Source: Asticcacaulis endophyticus (GTDB taxonomy: Bacteria > Pseudomonadota > Alphaproteobacteria > Caulobacterales > Caulobacteraceae). From it: DNA of 64,000 nucleotides. Below, piece by piece: positions 35,366 to 45,020 of this stretch. The stretch is from NCBI RefSeq assembly GCF_014652575.1, contig NZ_BMZB01000001.1:682001-746000 (forward strand), given 5' to 3'. The notes below the pieces were generated by a model. It had not been told where the DNA came from and made no database searches. It worked only from the letters and a program-made list of their open reading frames with translations. The translations under genes and the position numbers were made by a program. How positions within the stretch are numbered: position 1 is the first letter of the stretch; each line of letters begins with the position of its first letter.

Positions 35366-37094
35366 CCCGATGAGCAAACTGCTGATCGCCAATCGCGGCG
35401 AAATCGCCTGCCGCATCATCCGCACCTGTCAGCGGATGGGTATCCGCACGGTGGCGATCTATGCTGACACCGATGCCCGCGCTGTGTTCGTGAAAGACGC
35501 CGATGAAGCCTATGCTCTGGGTGGGGTGACAGCGACCGAGACCTATCTGCGGGGCGACCGGATTATCGAGATCGCCAAATCTTGCGGTGCCGATGCCGTC
35601 CACCCCGGCTATGGCTTTTTGTCGGAAAATGCAGAGTTTGCCGAAATGTGCGCTGAGGCAGGCCTGATCTTTGTTGGCCCGTCGCCAGAATCCATGCGGG
35701 CCATGGCGCTCAAAGGCGCGGCCAAGGCGCTGATGGAGGCAGCCGGTGTGCCGGTCACCCCCGGCTATCATGGCGACGATCAGTCGGCTGATACCCTGCA
35801 ACAGGCCGCCGACCGTATCGGCTATCCGTTGCTGATCAAGGCTGTGGCTGGCGGTGGCGGCAAAGGGATGCGCCGCGTCGACGGGCCGCAGGATTTTGCC
35901 CACGCCCTGGCCGCCGCGCAGGCCGAGGGGAAAAAAGCCTTTGGCGACCCGAAGGTGCTGATTGAAAAATATATCACCCGCCCCCGCCATGTGGAGGTGC
36001 AGGTGTTTGGGGATCGCCACGGGCAGGTCGTACACCTGTTTGACCGTGACTGCTCGATGCAGCGCCGCCATCAAAAGGTGATCGAAGAAGCCCCTGCTCC
36101 TGACCTCAGTGATGCCACTCGCCATGCCCTGCACAATGCCGCCGTGCGCGCCGCACAGGCCATCCAGTATCAGGGTGCCGGTACGATTGAATTCATCCTC
36201 GATACGGATACGGGCCAGTTCTATTTCATGGAAATGAACACCCGGCTTCAGGTCGAACATCCGGTGACGGAGATGATCACCGGCCTTGATCTGGTCGAAT
36301 GGCAGATCCGGGTGGCGCGCGGCGAACCCCTGCCGCTGATGCAAGCTCAGATCACCCAGACCGGTCATGCGATTGAAGCCCGTCTCTATGCCGAAGACCC
36401 CTATGCCGATTTCATGCCCTCAGCCGGTACGCTGACCCGGCTGGAGTTTGCGCACCGCATCCGCATCGATACCGGCGTGCAGGCAGGCGATGAGGTCAGT
36501 ATCTATTTCGACCCCATGATCGCTAAGCTCATTGCGCACGGTAAGGATCGGGCCGCCGCGATTGCCGGTTTGCGTCAGGCTCTGATCGATACGCGGGTCG
36601 AGGGACTGACCAGCAACCTCAGCTTTCTGCGCCGGTTGATCTCGGCACGCGTGTTTGTGGCGGGAGAGATTGATACCGGTTTTATCGAACGGCACCGCGA
36701 AGACCTGATGATCCCGTGGCCGGATATTGCGCAGCATAAATCGCTGTCAGACCCAAATTCACCGTGGGGAGCCACCGATGGCTGGTGGCTCAATCAGCCG
36801 CCGGTCAGTCCACCCGATCTACGCCGTTTTACCGCACACGCCGTTCAGCGCCCGACCGGTCCTGTGGTGATCGAGGCCCCCATGCCGGGTTTGGTGGTGG
36901 CGGTCGAGGTTTTTGAGCATGCCCGCGTCACCAGGGGCCAGCCTATGCTGGTGCTGGAGGCCATGAAGCTTCAGCACACCCTGAAAGCGCCCTGCGACGG
37001 CAGGGTGACGAGGTTGAGCGCCACTATAGGTCAGCAGGTGTGCGGCCACGATGTGCTGATGACCATCACCCCTGTCGATGAGGAAGTTGCCTGA
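35358..37094 (+). CDS. liuD: Methylcrotonyl-CoA carboxylase, biotin-containing (alpha) subunit, short form
   Basis: 578 residues from ATG 35358 (overlaps the liuC stop); a second ATG lies at 35370. The biotin carboxylase part (about 1-450) is complete: [46 protein letters not shown]. The biotin domain is at the C-terminus with the biotin lysine at about 537 in LEAMKLQ. Usual alpha subunits have about 650 residues; here only about 50 residues link the two parts, so most of the BT domain that normally joins alpha to beta subunits seems absent. The stretch [10 protein letters not shown] marks where BT should begin. Confidence 0.94.
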   Translation: MTNPMSKLLIANRGEIACRIIRTCQRMGIRTVAIYADTDARAVFVKDADEAYALGGVTATETYLRGDRIIEIAKSCGADAVHPGYGFLSENAEFAEMCAEAGLIFVGPSPESMRAMALKGAAKALMEAAGVPVTPGYHGDDQSADTLQQAADRIGYPLLIKAVAGGGGKGMRRVDGPQDFAHALAAAQAEGKKAFGDPKVLIEKYITRPRHVEVQVFGDRHGQVVHLFDRDCSMQRRHQKVIEEAPAPDLSDATRHALHNAAVRAAQAIQYQGAGTIEFILDTDTGQFYFMEMNTRLQVEHPVTEMITGLDLVEWQIRVARGEPLPLMQAQITQTGHAIEARLYAEDPYADFMPSAGTLTRLEFAHRIRIDTGVQAGDEVSIYFDPMIAKLIAHGKDRAAAIAGLRQALIDTRVEGLTSNLSFLRRLISARVFVAGEIDTGFIERHREDLMIPWPDIAQHKSLSDPNSPWGATDGWWLNQPPVSPPDLRRFTAHAVQRPTGPVVIEAPMPGLVVAVEVFEHARVTRGQPMLVLEAMKLQHTLKAPCDGRVTRLSATIGQQVCGHDVLMTITPVDEEVA

Positions 37095-38260
37095 TGTTTG
37101 ATTTCCCACATCTGAGCTTTGGCCATGATGACGATATTACGGCCCTGCGCGATCTGGCGGCGCGCTTTGCCGCGCGTGAGATTGCACCGCTGGCGGCCAC
37201 GGCCGATCGTGAGGATCAGTTTCCCATGCACCTGTGGCGACGGATGGGGGGGGCTGGTCTGCTGGGGATCACGGCGCCCGAAGTCTATGGCGGGTCTGGT
37301 CTGGGCTATCTGGCCCACACCATCGTCATGGAAGAAATCTCACGCGCCTCGGCCTCGGTCGGCCTGTCTTATGGCGCCCACTCCAACCTGTGCGTCAATC
37401 AGATTGTGCGCAATGGAAACGACGATCAGAAGGCCCGTTATTTGCCTAAGCTGATATCGGGTGAGCATATCGGTGCGCTCGCCATGTCCGAGTCGGGGGC
37501 GGGGTCGGACGTGGTGTCGATGACGCTCAGGGCGGATAAACGCGGCGATTATTATGTGCTGAACGGCACCAAGATGTGGATCACCAATGGCCCCGATGCC
37601 GATGTGCTAGTCGTCTATGCCCGCACCGATCCGCACGGCGGCGCGCGCGGCCTGACCGCCTTTCTGGTCGAAAAGGGTTTCACAGGTTTTTCCGTGGCGC
37701 AGAAACTCGATAAGCTTGGGATGCGCGGCTCCCACACTGGCGAACTGGTGTTTGAAGATTGCAAAGTGCCGGTGGAAAATGTGCTGGGTGAGGTCGGGCG
37801 CGGCGTCAATGTGCTGATGTCAGGGCTGGACTATGAGCGGGTGGTGCTGTCGGGCGGGCCACTGGGGATCATGCGGGCGGGGCTCGATATCGTCATGCCC
37901 TATGTCCATGCGCGCAAGCAGTTCGGTCAGTCGATCGGCACGTTTCAGCTTATGCAGGGCAAGCTGGCTGACATGTACACCACCTGGGGGGCGTGCCGGT
38001 CTTACGTCTATGCGGTGGCGCAGGCCTGTGACCGCGGGGAGACCACGCGTAAGGACGCTGCGGGCTGCATACTTTATGCGGCAGAAAAAGCGACCTGGCT
38101 GGCGGGTGAGGCGATCCAGTGTCTGGGGGGCAATGGCTATGTCAACGAATATGCCACGGGCCGGTTGTGGCGCGACGCCAAGCTGTACGAGATCGGGGCC
38201 GGGACGTCCGAGATTCGGCGGATGCTGATCGGGCGTGAACTGTTTGAGGATACGAAGTGA
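37094..38260 (+). CDS. liuA: Isovaleryl-CoA dehydrogenase
   Basis: 388 residues, acyl-CoA dehydrogenase family. [12 protein letters not shown] and [20 protein letters not shown] bind flavin and substrate; the active-site Glu is in [14 protein letters not shown], the position characteristic of isovaleryl-CoA dehydrogenases rather than the usual C-terminal Glu. The C-terminal [13 protein letters not shown] is also conserved. It oxidises isovaleryl-CoA to 3-methylcrotonyl-CoA and passes electrons to ETF. ATG overlaps the liuD stop (TGATG). Confidence 0.96.
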   Translation: MFDFPHLSFGHDDDITALRDLAARFAAREIAPLAATADREDQFPMHLWRRMGGAGLLGITAPEVYGGSGLGYLAHTIVMEEISRASASVGLSYGAHSNLCVNQIVRNGNDDQKARYLPKLISGEHIGALAMSESGAGSDVVSMTLRADKRGDYYVLNGTKMWITNGPDADVLVVYARTDPHGGARGLTAFLVEKGFTGFSVAQKLDKLGMRGSHTGELVFEDCKVPVENVLGEVGRGVNVLMSGLDYERVVLSGGPLGIMRAGLDIVMPYVHARKQFGQSIGTFQLMQGKLADMYTTWGACRSYVYAVAQACDRGETTRKDAAGCILYAAEKATWLAGEAIQCLGGNGYVNEYATGRLWRDAKLYEIGAGTSEIRRMLIGRELFEDTK

Positions 38261-39153
38261 CCCGCCCCACCCGTGTCACTCTTTATGAAGTTGGCCCGCG
38301 TGACGGCCTGCAATCCGAAGCGGTCACGGTGCCTGTGCCGGTCAAGATCGACCTGATCAACCGTCTGTCGGCAGCGGGTCTGACGCACATCGAAGCGGCC
38401 AGTTTTGTTTCTACCAAATGGGTGCCGCAAATGGCCGACGCTGAGGCGGTCATGGCCGGTATTGCGCGGGATGCGCGGGTGAGCTATAGCGCCCTGACCC
38501 CTAACCTCATCGGCTACACGCGGGCGATATCATCGGGGGCTGACCGGGTCGCGGTCTTTGCCTCGGCCTCCGAAAGCTTCAGCCTGAGAAACATCAATGC
38601 CACGATCGCAGACAGCCTGATCCGTTTTGCACCCGTTCTGACCACGGCTGAAAAAGATCAGGTGCCGGTGCGGGCCTATGTGTCGTGCGCTTTTGTCTGC
38701 CCCTATGAAGGCAGGATTGCGCCCGAAGCGGTGTTAAATGTGGCGCAAAACCTGATCGACATGGGCTGTTATGAGGTGGCCATAAGCGACACCATCGGGG
38801 CTGCAACACCGGCCGATATGGCGCGTCTGCTGGATCAGGTCTTGTCGCATATTCCGGCGGACAGGTTGGCCGTGCATGTTCATGACACCTATGGGCAGGC
38901 GCTCGCCAATATTCTAACCGCGCTCGATTACGGCATTGCCACCTTTGATTCCTCGGTCGGCGGGCTGGGCGGTTGCCCCTATGCGCCGGGGGCATCAGGC
39001 AACGTCGCGACCGAAGACGTGCTTTATATGTTGAACGGGCTGGGGATCGAGACCGGCGTTGACCTTGACGCCATCATAGAGACGGCATGGTTTATCAGCG
39101 AAGCGCTGGGTCATGCGCCGCGCTCGAAACTGGCTATGGCTAAGGCTCGTTAA
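38257..39153 (+). CDS. liuE: Hydroxymethylglutaryl-CoA lyase
   Basis: 298 residues, TIM-barrel DRE-metallolyase. [11 protein letters not shown] at the N-terminus holds the catalytic Arg and metal-binding Asp; HVHDTYG supplies metal histidines; and the signature [20 protein letters not shown] includes the active-site Cys. It splits HMG-CoA to acetyl-CoA and acetoacetate, the last step of leucine breakdown. Overlaps liuA by 4 bases (GTGA start). Confidence 0.97.
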   Translation: MTRPTRVTLYEVGPRDGLQSEAVTVPVPVKIDLINRLSAAGLTHIEAASFVSTKWVPQMADAEAVMAGIARDARVSYSALTPNLIGYTRAISSGADRVAVFASASESFSLRNINATIADSLIRFAPVLTTAEKDQVPVRAYVSCAFVCPYEGRIAPEAVLNVAQNLIDMGCYEVAISDTIGAATPADMARLLDQVLSHIPADRLAVHVHDTYGQALANILTALDYGIATFDSSVGGLGGCPYAPGASGNVATEDVLYMLNGLGIETGVDLDAIIETAWFISEALGHAPRSKLAMAKAR

Positions 39154-39244
39154 GTTGGTATTGACGGTCAGCGCGTTTGAGTCCCATTCAAAACTTATAT
39201 TTAGCCCCCTATAACCAGATGCAGGTTTGCTTAAGGGTTGCATT

Positions 39245-39877
39245 ATGCGTCATCTGAAGTTTGCGGCGGGTATTTTAGGGATTGCGGGCCTTGCCTTGCG
39301 CCTGGCGGAGGATGTGCGCCTGCACCGCCTGCGCAAACGTCTGGCGCGGGTATCGGATGAGACCTTCCTGAAAACCGCCCGCAGCCTGAACGCCTTTGAA
39401 AGCAGTCTGGCCCGTCTGGCGGTTGAAAAATCCACCAATGACGATGTACGCGCCTTTGCCGACCATGTGCTCGAAAAAGAAGGTGACGTCACCGGCGACC
39501 TGATTGAGATCATGGATGTGGCGAGAGAAAACGACGTTTTATCGAGCGAAAGCGCCCGACCGGGCGTCGGCGATCGTTCGCCGCCCTCGCGGAGCCCATC
39601 TTCGGGCGTGAGCGAAAAGAAATCGAACTTTAAACCGATCTATCATGGCTGGGTCGACGATCTGCAGCATGCCAAAGCCGCTGGTTTTGATCAAACCTTT
39701 GTCGATGTGGGGCAAACCGTTTATCAGGGGGCGGTGTCGGTATTCGAAGCCTATGTCCGCGATGATGCCACCGGCCCGCTCAAGGATTATGCCGCTCGCA
39801 ATATCCCGCGCCTTCAGGCAAGGCTTAGCCAGCTTCAGGCGCTTGATCTGTCGGTTCCGCAGCCGGTTGAGGCCTAA
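39245..39877 (+). CDS. DUF4142-family protein with an in-frame palindromic insert
   Basis: 210 residues from ATG 39245 (AAGGG seven bases upstream); a TTG at 39227 is less likely. A hydrophobic N-terminus (about 5-22) may be a signal or anchor. The DUF4142 pattern is clear: FLKTARSLNAFESSLARLAVEKS, then DVRAFADHVLEKE and a helical second half. Between the two halves lies an odd Ser/Pro/Arg-rich stretch (SARPGVGDRSPPSRSPSSG) encoded by a palindromic insert (39544-39617). The family includes exported proteins of unknown function. Confidence 0.8.
   Translation: MRHLKFAAGILGIAGLALRLAEDVRLHRLRKRLARVSDETFLKTARSLNAFESSLARLAVEKSTNDDVRAFADHVLEKEGDVTGDLIEIMDVARENDVLSSESARPGVGDRSPPSRSPSSGVSEKKSNFKPIYHGWVDDLQHAKAAGFDQTFVDVGQTVYQGAVSVFEAYVRDDATGPLKDYAARNIPRLQARLSQLQALDLSVPQPVEA
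39544..39617. repeat. In-frame palindromic insert flanked by 8-base direct repeats
   Basis: GAGCGAAA occurs at 39544-39551 and again at 39610-39617, a period of 66 bases (22 codons, keeping the frame). Inside are two perfect hairpins: CGCCCG-AC-CGGGCG (39553-39566) and CGGCGA-TCGT-TCGCCG (39568-39583). The pattern fits a small palindromic mobile element with target duplication. Confidence 0.6.
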
Positions 39878-40353
39878 ATCATAGGTGATACGTCGCGCTT
39901 GAGGCGGCGCAGGCAATAGATCGAGCGGGTGTGTTTTATGCCCTCGAACTTCAATAATTTTTTGCGCAGGAAGGTCTCATAGCCTTCCGGTCCATCGACC
40001 GCGACAATGATCACATAGTCGAATTCGCCGGTCGTCAGATAGACATCGATCACTTCGGGCAATTGCTGAAGGTGTCGTGAAAAGTTCTCGATCTTTTCAT
40101 CATCATGGTTTTCCAGATTGACCTCGACGATAAAGGTATCGGGCCGTCCGACCTTGGCCTGATCAAGGATGGCCACATAGCCGGATATGACCCCGGCCTC
40201 CTCCAGACGCTTGATCCGCGACCAGCACGGGGTCTGCGACAACCCCACCTGATCGGCGATTTCCTGCGTCGTCAGCCGACAATTTGTGCGCAGCAATCTG
40301 AGGATTTTCCGGTCGGTCTCGTCCAGACCTTTGGTGTCGGTGGTTCTCGGCAT
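39874..40353 (-). CDS. Lrp/AsnC-family transcriptional regulator
   Basis: 159 residues. The N-terminal helix-turn-helix is ILRLLRTNCRLTTQEIADQVGLSQTPCWSRIKRLE in outline, followed by the RAM ligand-binding domain with LTTGEFDYVIIV. It is divergent from the ferredoxin oxidoreductase gene (172 bases) and convergent, overlapping by 4 bases, with the DUF4142 gene. Lrp-type proteins sense amino acids, so control of the neighbouring branched-chain or aromatic amino acid genes is likely. Confidence 0.95.
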   Translation of the reverse strand: MPRTTDTKGLDETDRKILRLLRTNCRLTTQEIADQVGLSQTPCWSRIKRLEEAGVISGYVAILDQAKVGRPDTFIVEVNLENHDDEKIENFSRHLQQLPEVIDVYLTTGEFDYVIIVAVDGPEGYETFLRKKLLKFEGIKHTRSIYCLRRLKRDVSPMI

Positions 40354-40525
40354 TTCCCTGTTTCCGGCTATTAGTTTTATTCTACGATAACATATATTTT
40401 CAGAATTTCATTCCGGATTTTTGTGCAATGCGCGCAATGATCAGAAAGTAATTTTGCTTATATGGGGTTAATCTGTCCTGAAAACACATGGCTTCTCAAG
40501 CCGTATAAAGTTACAGGAAACGCCT
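40354..40525. promoter_or_regulatory. Divergent control region, Lrp-type regulator and ferredoxin oxidoreductase
   Basis: 172 bases, AT-rich in the first 80. It contains GTGCAATGCGCGCAATGATC with a repeated GCAAT and a small hairpin GGCTT-CTC-AAGCC. No clear consensus promoter. Lrp-family sites are loosely defined, so none is called. Confidence 0.4.
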
Positions 40526-43500
40526 ATGCGCACCGGTGTGACGCTTGAGGATAAATACAGGCTGAGTGGCGGGCCAGCCTATATGACCGGCGTGCAGGCG
40601 TTGGTGAAGCTGCCGTTGATGATTGCCGCCCTCGACCGCCTGAACGGGCTCAATACCGGCGGCTTTATCTCCGGCTATCGCGGCTCACCGCTCGGCACCT
40701 ACGACCTGCAACTTGAACAGGCCAAAGCCTATTTAGACGCCGCCGATATCGTCGTTCAGCCCGCCGTCAACGAAGACCTGGGGGCGGCGGCCGTGTGGGG
40801 ATCGCAGCATGTGCCGCTATTTTCAGGCGCCAAAAAAGACGGTGTATTTGGTCTGTGGTACGCCAAAAGCCCCGGCGTTGACCGCTCAGGCGACGCGCTC
40901 AAACACGCCAATATGGCCGGCACGTCGCGCTATGGCGGCGTGGTCGCACTGGTTGGCGATGATCCGGCGTGTAAGTCGTCATCCCTGCCCAATCAAAGCG
41001 ATCACGCCCTGATCGATGCCGAAATCCCGATCATAGCCCCGTCCAGCGTCGAGGAAATCCTCGACTTTGGTCTGCGGGCGCTTGAGATGTCGCGCTTTGC
41101 CGGCTGCTGGGTGGCGCTGAAAACCGTCTCCGACCTGATGGATGGGGGTGCCAGCATCACCCTCCCATCGCTTGAAGGCACACCTAATTTGCCTGACATA
41201 GACCTGCCGCCGGAGGGGCTGCATATCCGTGTGCCTGACCCGCCGCAGGCCAAGGAGTTCCGCCACCGCCATTTCAGGTTACCCGCCGCAGTGGCCTTTG
41301 GTCATTTGAATGGCTTAGACCGGATCGCGCTCAATGCGCCGCGCGCGCGGCTTGGGATTGTGGCGTCGGGCAAGGTGTTCCATCAGGTCATGGAGGCCCT
41401 GACCCTGCTGGGTCTGAATGCTGCCGCCTGCCGCGACGTCGGTTTGCGGGTATGGAAGGTCGGTATGGTCTGGCCGCTGGATGCGCAGGCCGCCACCACC
41501 TTTGCCCGTGGGCTGGAAACCGTGCTGGTCATCGAAGAGCGCCGCGACGTTATTGAGAGCCAGCTAAGAAACGCGCTCTACCCCCTGCCCAACCACCCCC
41601 GCATCCTCGGCAAAAAGGACGCTGATGGCCACCCGTTGGTATCCGAGGTTCTGGAGCTGGAAACGGTTGAGGTCGCACTGGCCATCGCCCATATCATGCC
41701 TGATGGCGCGGTCGCACCGGAGCGGCTTCGCAGGCTAACGGCCCGTCACCACAGCCGTGAGCAGACGGTGCCGATCCATGCCCGTAAGCCCTATTTCTGC
41801 GCCGGTTGTCCCCATTCGCGCTCGACCATGCTGCCCGAAGGGTCGCGCGCTCTGGCAGGGATTGGCTGTCACTATATGGCGACCTTCCTGCCGCGCCGGT
41901 CGGAGCTTTATACCCATATGGGGGCTGAGGGCATCACCTGGATGGGTCAGGCCCCGTTCACCGATGAAGCCCATGTCTTTGCTAATCTGGGCGACGGCAC
42001 CTATTTCCATTCCGGGATACTGGCCCTGCGTCAGGCGGCCGCCGCGAACTTAAATATTACCTACAAAATCCTCTATAATGATGCGGTCGCCATGACCGGC
42101 GGGCAGGCCGTCGATGGCTATCTGACACCCGCCCTATTAGCCGCGCAGGTGGCGGCGGAAGGGGTGAAGTGCATCGTTTTTGTCTCGCCGGAACCCGACC
42201 GCTGGCGCCATGATCCGGCCCTGCCTGCGGGCGTGACTTTCCGGCACCGCGATGACCTGGAGGCCGTGCAGACCGAACTGCGCGCCACCAAGGGCGTGAC
42301 GGTGCTGCTCTATGATCAGGCCTGCGCCACCGAAATGCGCCGCCGCCGCAAGCGCGGTCACGCCCCGGCCTTGACGCAGCGAGTGTTTATCAATGAGCGC
42401 GTGTGCGAAGGCTGCGGCGATTGCTCAGTCAAATCGGCCTGCATCGCGGTCGCCCCCAAAGACACCGAGTTTGGCATCAAGCGTGAGATCGATCAATCGG
42501 CCTGCAATGTCGATACCTCATGCCTGAACGGCTTTTGCCCCAGCTTTGTGACCCTTGAGGGGGCGCAGGTGAAGCGGGCGCCCGCCGACGCCATGACCGG
42601 CATTATTTCTGATTTACCGGAAGTGATGCCGCCTGCTTTGACCTCTACCTTCAACCTGCTGATCACCGGCATTGGCGGGCTGGGGGTGACCTCACTGGGT
42701 GCCATTCTAGGCATGGCCGCCCATATTGACGGGTTGCAAGTCACGGCCGTTGATCAGCAAGGTCTGGCCCAACGGGGCGGCGGGGTCGATTCCCACCTGC
42801 GCCTCAGCCTGCAAGGGGCAATCCCCAATGGCCCGCGTATACCGCTGGGTCAGGCTGATGTCGTCATCGCCGCCGACATGGTGCAGGCTCACGCCAAATC
42901 GACCCTGCCCCTGATGAATCCCGATAAGACGGTGGTGGCGCTGAACGCTGACCTGACTTCGACGGCGGATTTTACGGTCGATACCCGCACGCGTTTTGAC
43001 CGCAACGGCATGACGCGCCGGGTCAGGCTGGCCAGCAAAACCCTGACCGAAATCACAGCTACCGGACTGGCGCGGCGGTATTTGGGCGATGCGGTCTATG
43101 TCAATATGATCCTGCTGGGGGCCGTCTGGCAGGCCGGTCTGATCCCCCTGTCACGCGCCGCCATTACGCAGGCGATCCGGCTGAACGGGGCGGATGTCGA
43201 GGCTAATTTACGTGCCTTTGCTCTGGGGCGGGCACATGCCGCTGGACGGGTCACCGAGGCCGCGCCCCCGTCGCCCGCCTTTGATCTTGAGGCCTTTGTG
43301 GCCCGCCGCGTCGTGGATCTGACCGCCTATCAAAACGCCGCCTATGCTGAGGATTATCTGACGCTGGTGGATCGCGCCAAGGCCACCGGCCATGCTGGTT
43401 TCACTGAGGCCGTGGCGCGTAATTTCTATAAGCTCAAGGCCTATAAGGACGAATACGAAGTCGCCCGCCTGCATACCGATCCGCAGATGACGGCCCTGCG

Positions 43501-43945
43501 CGACGCCCAGTTTGAGGGCGTCACCAAGGTCAGTGTCTGGCTGGCTCCGCCGCTGTGGGCGCGCAAAGACCCGACGACTGGTGTGCCGAAAAAAAGGCGT
43601 TTCGGGCCGTGGATATTCAGCGCCTTTGCCGTGCTTAAGCGCTTCAAAGCTTTACGCGGCACGCCATTTGATCCGTTCGGCGCGACACAAGAGCGGCGTC
43701 TGGAGCGCCAGATGATCGACGATTACCGTGTACTGATCACCCGGCTTTGCGCCGTCTTTACGCCTGCCAGGGCCGACACTTGTGTGGCGCTGGCCCGCCT
43801 GCCCGAAGAGGTCAGGGGCTTTGGTCACATCAAGCTTAAATCCATTCAGGACATGCAGTCTCAGCGTGACGCCCTGATGGCGCGCCTGTCCCGTCCGGTT
43901 GCCAAGACCGAAATATCTAACCTTAAGGAAGTCCACCATGTTTGA
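40526..43945 (+). CDS. Indolepyruvate ferredoxin oxidoreductase-type 2-oxoacid oxidoreductase, fused subunits
   Basis: 1139 residues, the usual size of the fused form found in aerobic proteobacteria. Order: thiamine-diphosphate and pyrimidine-type domains (about 1-600, with YRGSPLGTYD and CAGCPHSRST), a cysteine-rich iron-sulfur segment at about 625-690 (INERVCEGCGDCS, later CNVDTSCLNG and FCPSF), then the gamma domain from about 715 (ITGIGGLGVTSLG). It oxidatively decarboxylates arylpyruvates or other 2-oxoacids to acyl-CoA with ferredoxin as acceptor. The next genes are a leucine-type dehydrogenase and a valine-pathway hydrolase, so branched-chain 2-oxoacids may be its substrates; this is inference. 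Confidence 0.93.
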   Translation: MRTGVTLEDKYRLSGGPAYMTGVQALVKLPLMIAALDRLNGLNTGGFISGYRGSPLGTYDLQLEQAKAYLDAADIVVQPAVNEDLGAAAVWGSQHVPLFSGAKKDGVFGLWYAKSPGVDRSGDALKHANMAGTSRYGGVVALVGDDPACKSSSLPNQSDHALIDAEIPIIAPSSVEEILDFGLRALEMSRFAGCWVALKTVSDLMDGGASITLPSLEGTPNLPDIDLPPEGLHIRVPDPPQAKEFRHRHFRLPAAVAFGHLNGLDRIALNAPRARLGIVASGKVFHQVMEALTLLGLNAAACRDVGLRVWKVGMVWPLDAQAATTFARGLETVLVIEERRDVIESQLRNALYPLPNHPRILGKKDADGHPLVSEVLELETVEVALAIAHIMPDGAVAPERLRRLTARHHSREQTVPIHARKPYFCAGCPHSRSTMLPEGSRALAGIGCHYMATFLPRRSELYTHMGAEGITWMGQAPFTDEAHVFANLGDGTYFHSGILALRQAAAANLNITYKILYNDAVAMTGGQAVDGYLTPALLAAQVAAEGVKCIVFVSPEPDRWRHDPALPAGVTFRHRDDLEAVQTELRATKGVTVLLYDQACATEMRRRRKRGHAPALTQRVFINERVCEGCGDCSVKSACIAVAPKDTEFGIKREIDQSACNVDTSCLNGFCPSFVTLEGAQVKRAPADAMTGIISDLPEVMPPALTSTFNLLITGIGGLGVTSLGAILGMAAHIDGLQVTAVDQQGLAQRGGGVDSHLRLSLQGAIPNGPRIPLGQADVVIAADMVQAHAKSTLPLMNPDKTVVALNADLTSTADFTVDTRTRFDRNGMTRRVRLASKTLTEITATGLARRYLGDAVYVNMILLGAVWQAGLIPLSRAAITQAIRLNGADVEANLRAFALGRAHAAGRVTEAAPPSPAFDLEAFVARRVVDLTAYQNAAYAEDYLTLVDRAKATGHAGFTEAVARNFYKLKAYKDEYEVARLHTDPQMTALRDAQFEGVTKVSVWLAPPLWARKDPTTGVPKKRRFGPWIFSAFAVLKRFKALRGTPFDPFGATQERRLERQMIDDYRVLITRLCAVFTPARADTCVALARLPEEVRGFGHIKLKSIQDMQSQRDALMARLSRPVAKTEISNLKEVHHV

Positions 43946-45011
43946 TCATCCCGATTTCGACCACCACGAAAAGATCCTTGAGGTCGATGATCCGGATACC
44001 GGCCTTAAGGCGATTATCGCCATCCATTCGACCGCCATGGGGCCCGCGGCTGGCGGGTGCCGGTTGTGGACCTATGACAGCTTTGGCGATGCCCGCCGTG
44101 ATGCGCTGCGGCTGTCGCGCGGCATGAGCTATAAGAACGCCATGGCCGATCTGCCGCTGGGCGGGGGTAAGGCGGTTATTGTGGGGCCGGTGCATTCTGA
44201 GAATCGCGCCGCCCTGTTTCGCGCCTTTGGTCGGGCGGTCGATAGTCTGGGCGGGCAATATATCACCGCCGAAGATGTCGGGGTCGGGGTGGCCGATATG
44301 AAGATGGTCGCGACCGAGACGCGTTTTGTGTCGGGGCTGGCGACCGGTGCCGGTGGGGTCGGGGGTGATCCGTCGCCCTTTACCGCCCGCGGGGTGCGCG
44401 TCGGCATCGAAGCGGCGGTGCGCACTCGTTTGGGCCGCGACAACCTAAATGGGGTGCGCGTGGCGGTGCAGGGGCTGGGCGGCGTCGGCGGCCACCTGTG
44501 TCAGGAACTGCATGAGCGCGGGGCGCGCCTGATCGTGGCCGATATCAACCCGGATCGCGTGGCCCTGATGCAGTCGCGTTATCAGGCCGATATCACAAGC
44601 GTTGACAGCATATTGGTGCAGGACGCCGATGTCATCGCCCCCTGCGCTTTGGGCGGGGCGATTACCGAAGACGTGGCTGCCCGTTTGAAAGCGCCGATTG
44701 TCGCGGGCGGTGCCAACAACCAGCTTTTGACACCGAAAGCCGGTGAGATTCTGGCCGATCGCGATATTCTGTACGCGCCGGACTATGTCATTAATGGCGG
44801 CGGCATCATCATGGTCAGCGGCGAATATCTGGGCGGCCAGACCCTTGCGACGGTGCGGGCTCAGGTTGATGCCATCGGGCCACGTCTGGAGGGTATCTTT
44901 GCGGCGGCGAAGCGCGATGGACGCATGACCCAGGACGTTGCCGACACTCTGGCGCGCGCCAGGCTGATGGCGGCGCGGCAAATAAAGACACGCATCACCG
45001 AAACCGTGTAA
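43938..45011 (+). CDS. Leucine/valine/phenylalanine dehydrogenase
   Basis: 357 residues from ATG 43938 (AAGGA upstream), overlapping the previous gene by 8 bases. The catalytic part has SYKNA (Lys66) and LPLGGGKAV (Lys78), the NAD part VAVQGLGGVGGHL, and the binding region APCALGGAI followed by AGGANNQL. Length and motifs fit the Leu/Val/Phe branch rather than glutamate dehydrogenase. It deaminates branched-chain amino acids to 2-oxoacids, which the preceding ferredoxin oxidoreductase could use. Confidence 0.92.
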   Translation: MFDHPDFDHHEKILEVDDPDTGLKAIIAIHSTAMGPAAGGCRLWTYDSFGDARRDALRLSRGMSYKNAMADLPLGGGKAVIVGPVHSENRAALFRAFGRAVDSLGGQYITAEDVGVGVADMKMVATETRFVSGLATGAGGVGGDPSPFTARGVRVGIEAAVRTRLGRDNLNGVRVAVQGLGGVGGHLCQELHERGARLIVADINPDRVALMQSRYQADITSVDSILVQDADVIAPCALGGAITEDVAARLKAPIVAGGANNQLLTPKAGEILADRDILYAPDYVINGGGIIMVSGEYLGGQTLATVRAQVDAIGPRLEGIFAAAKRDGRMTQDVADTLARARLMAARQIKTRITETV

Positions 45012-45020
45012 AACGGTCGC

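Noticed and set aside
35205-36368. A 387-codon minus-strand open frame opposite liuC and liuD
   Set aside because: Antisense to two strongly recognised enzymes; no domain or ribosome site.
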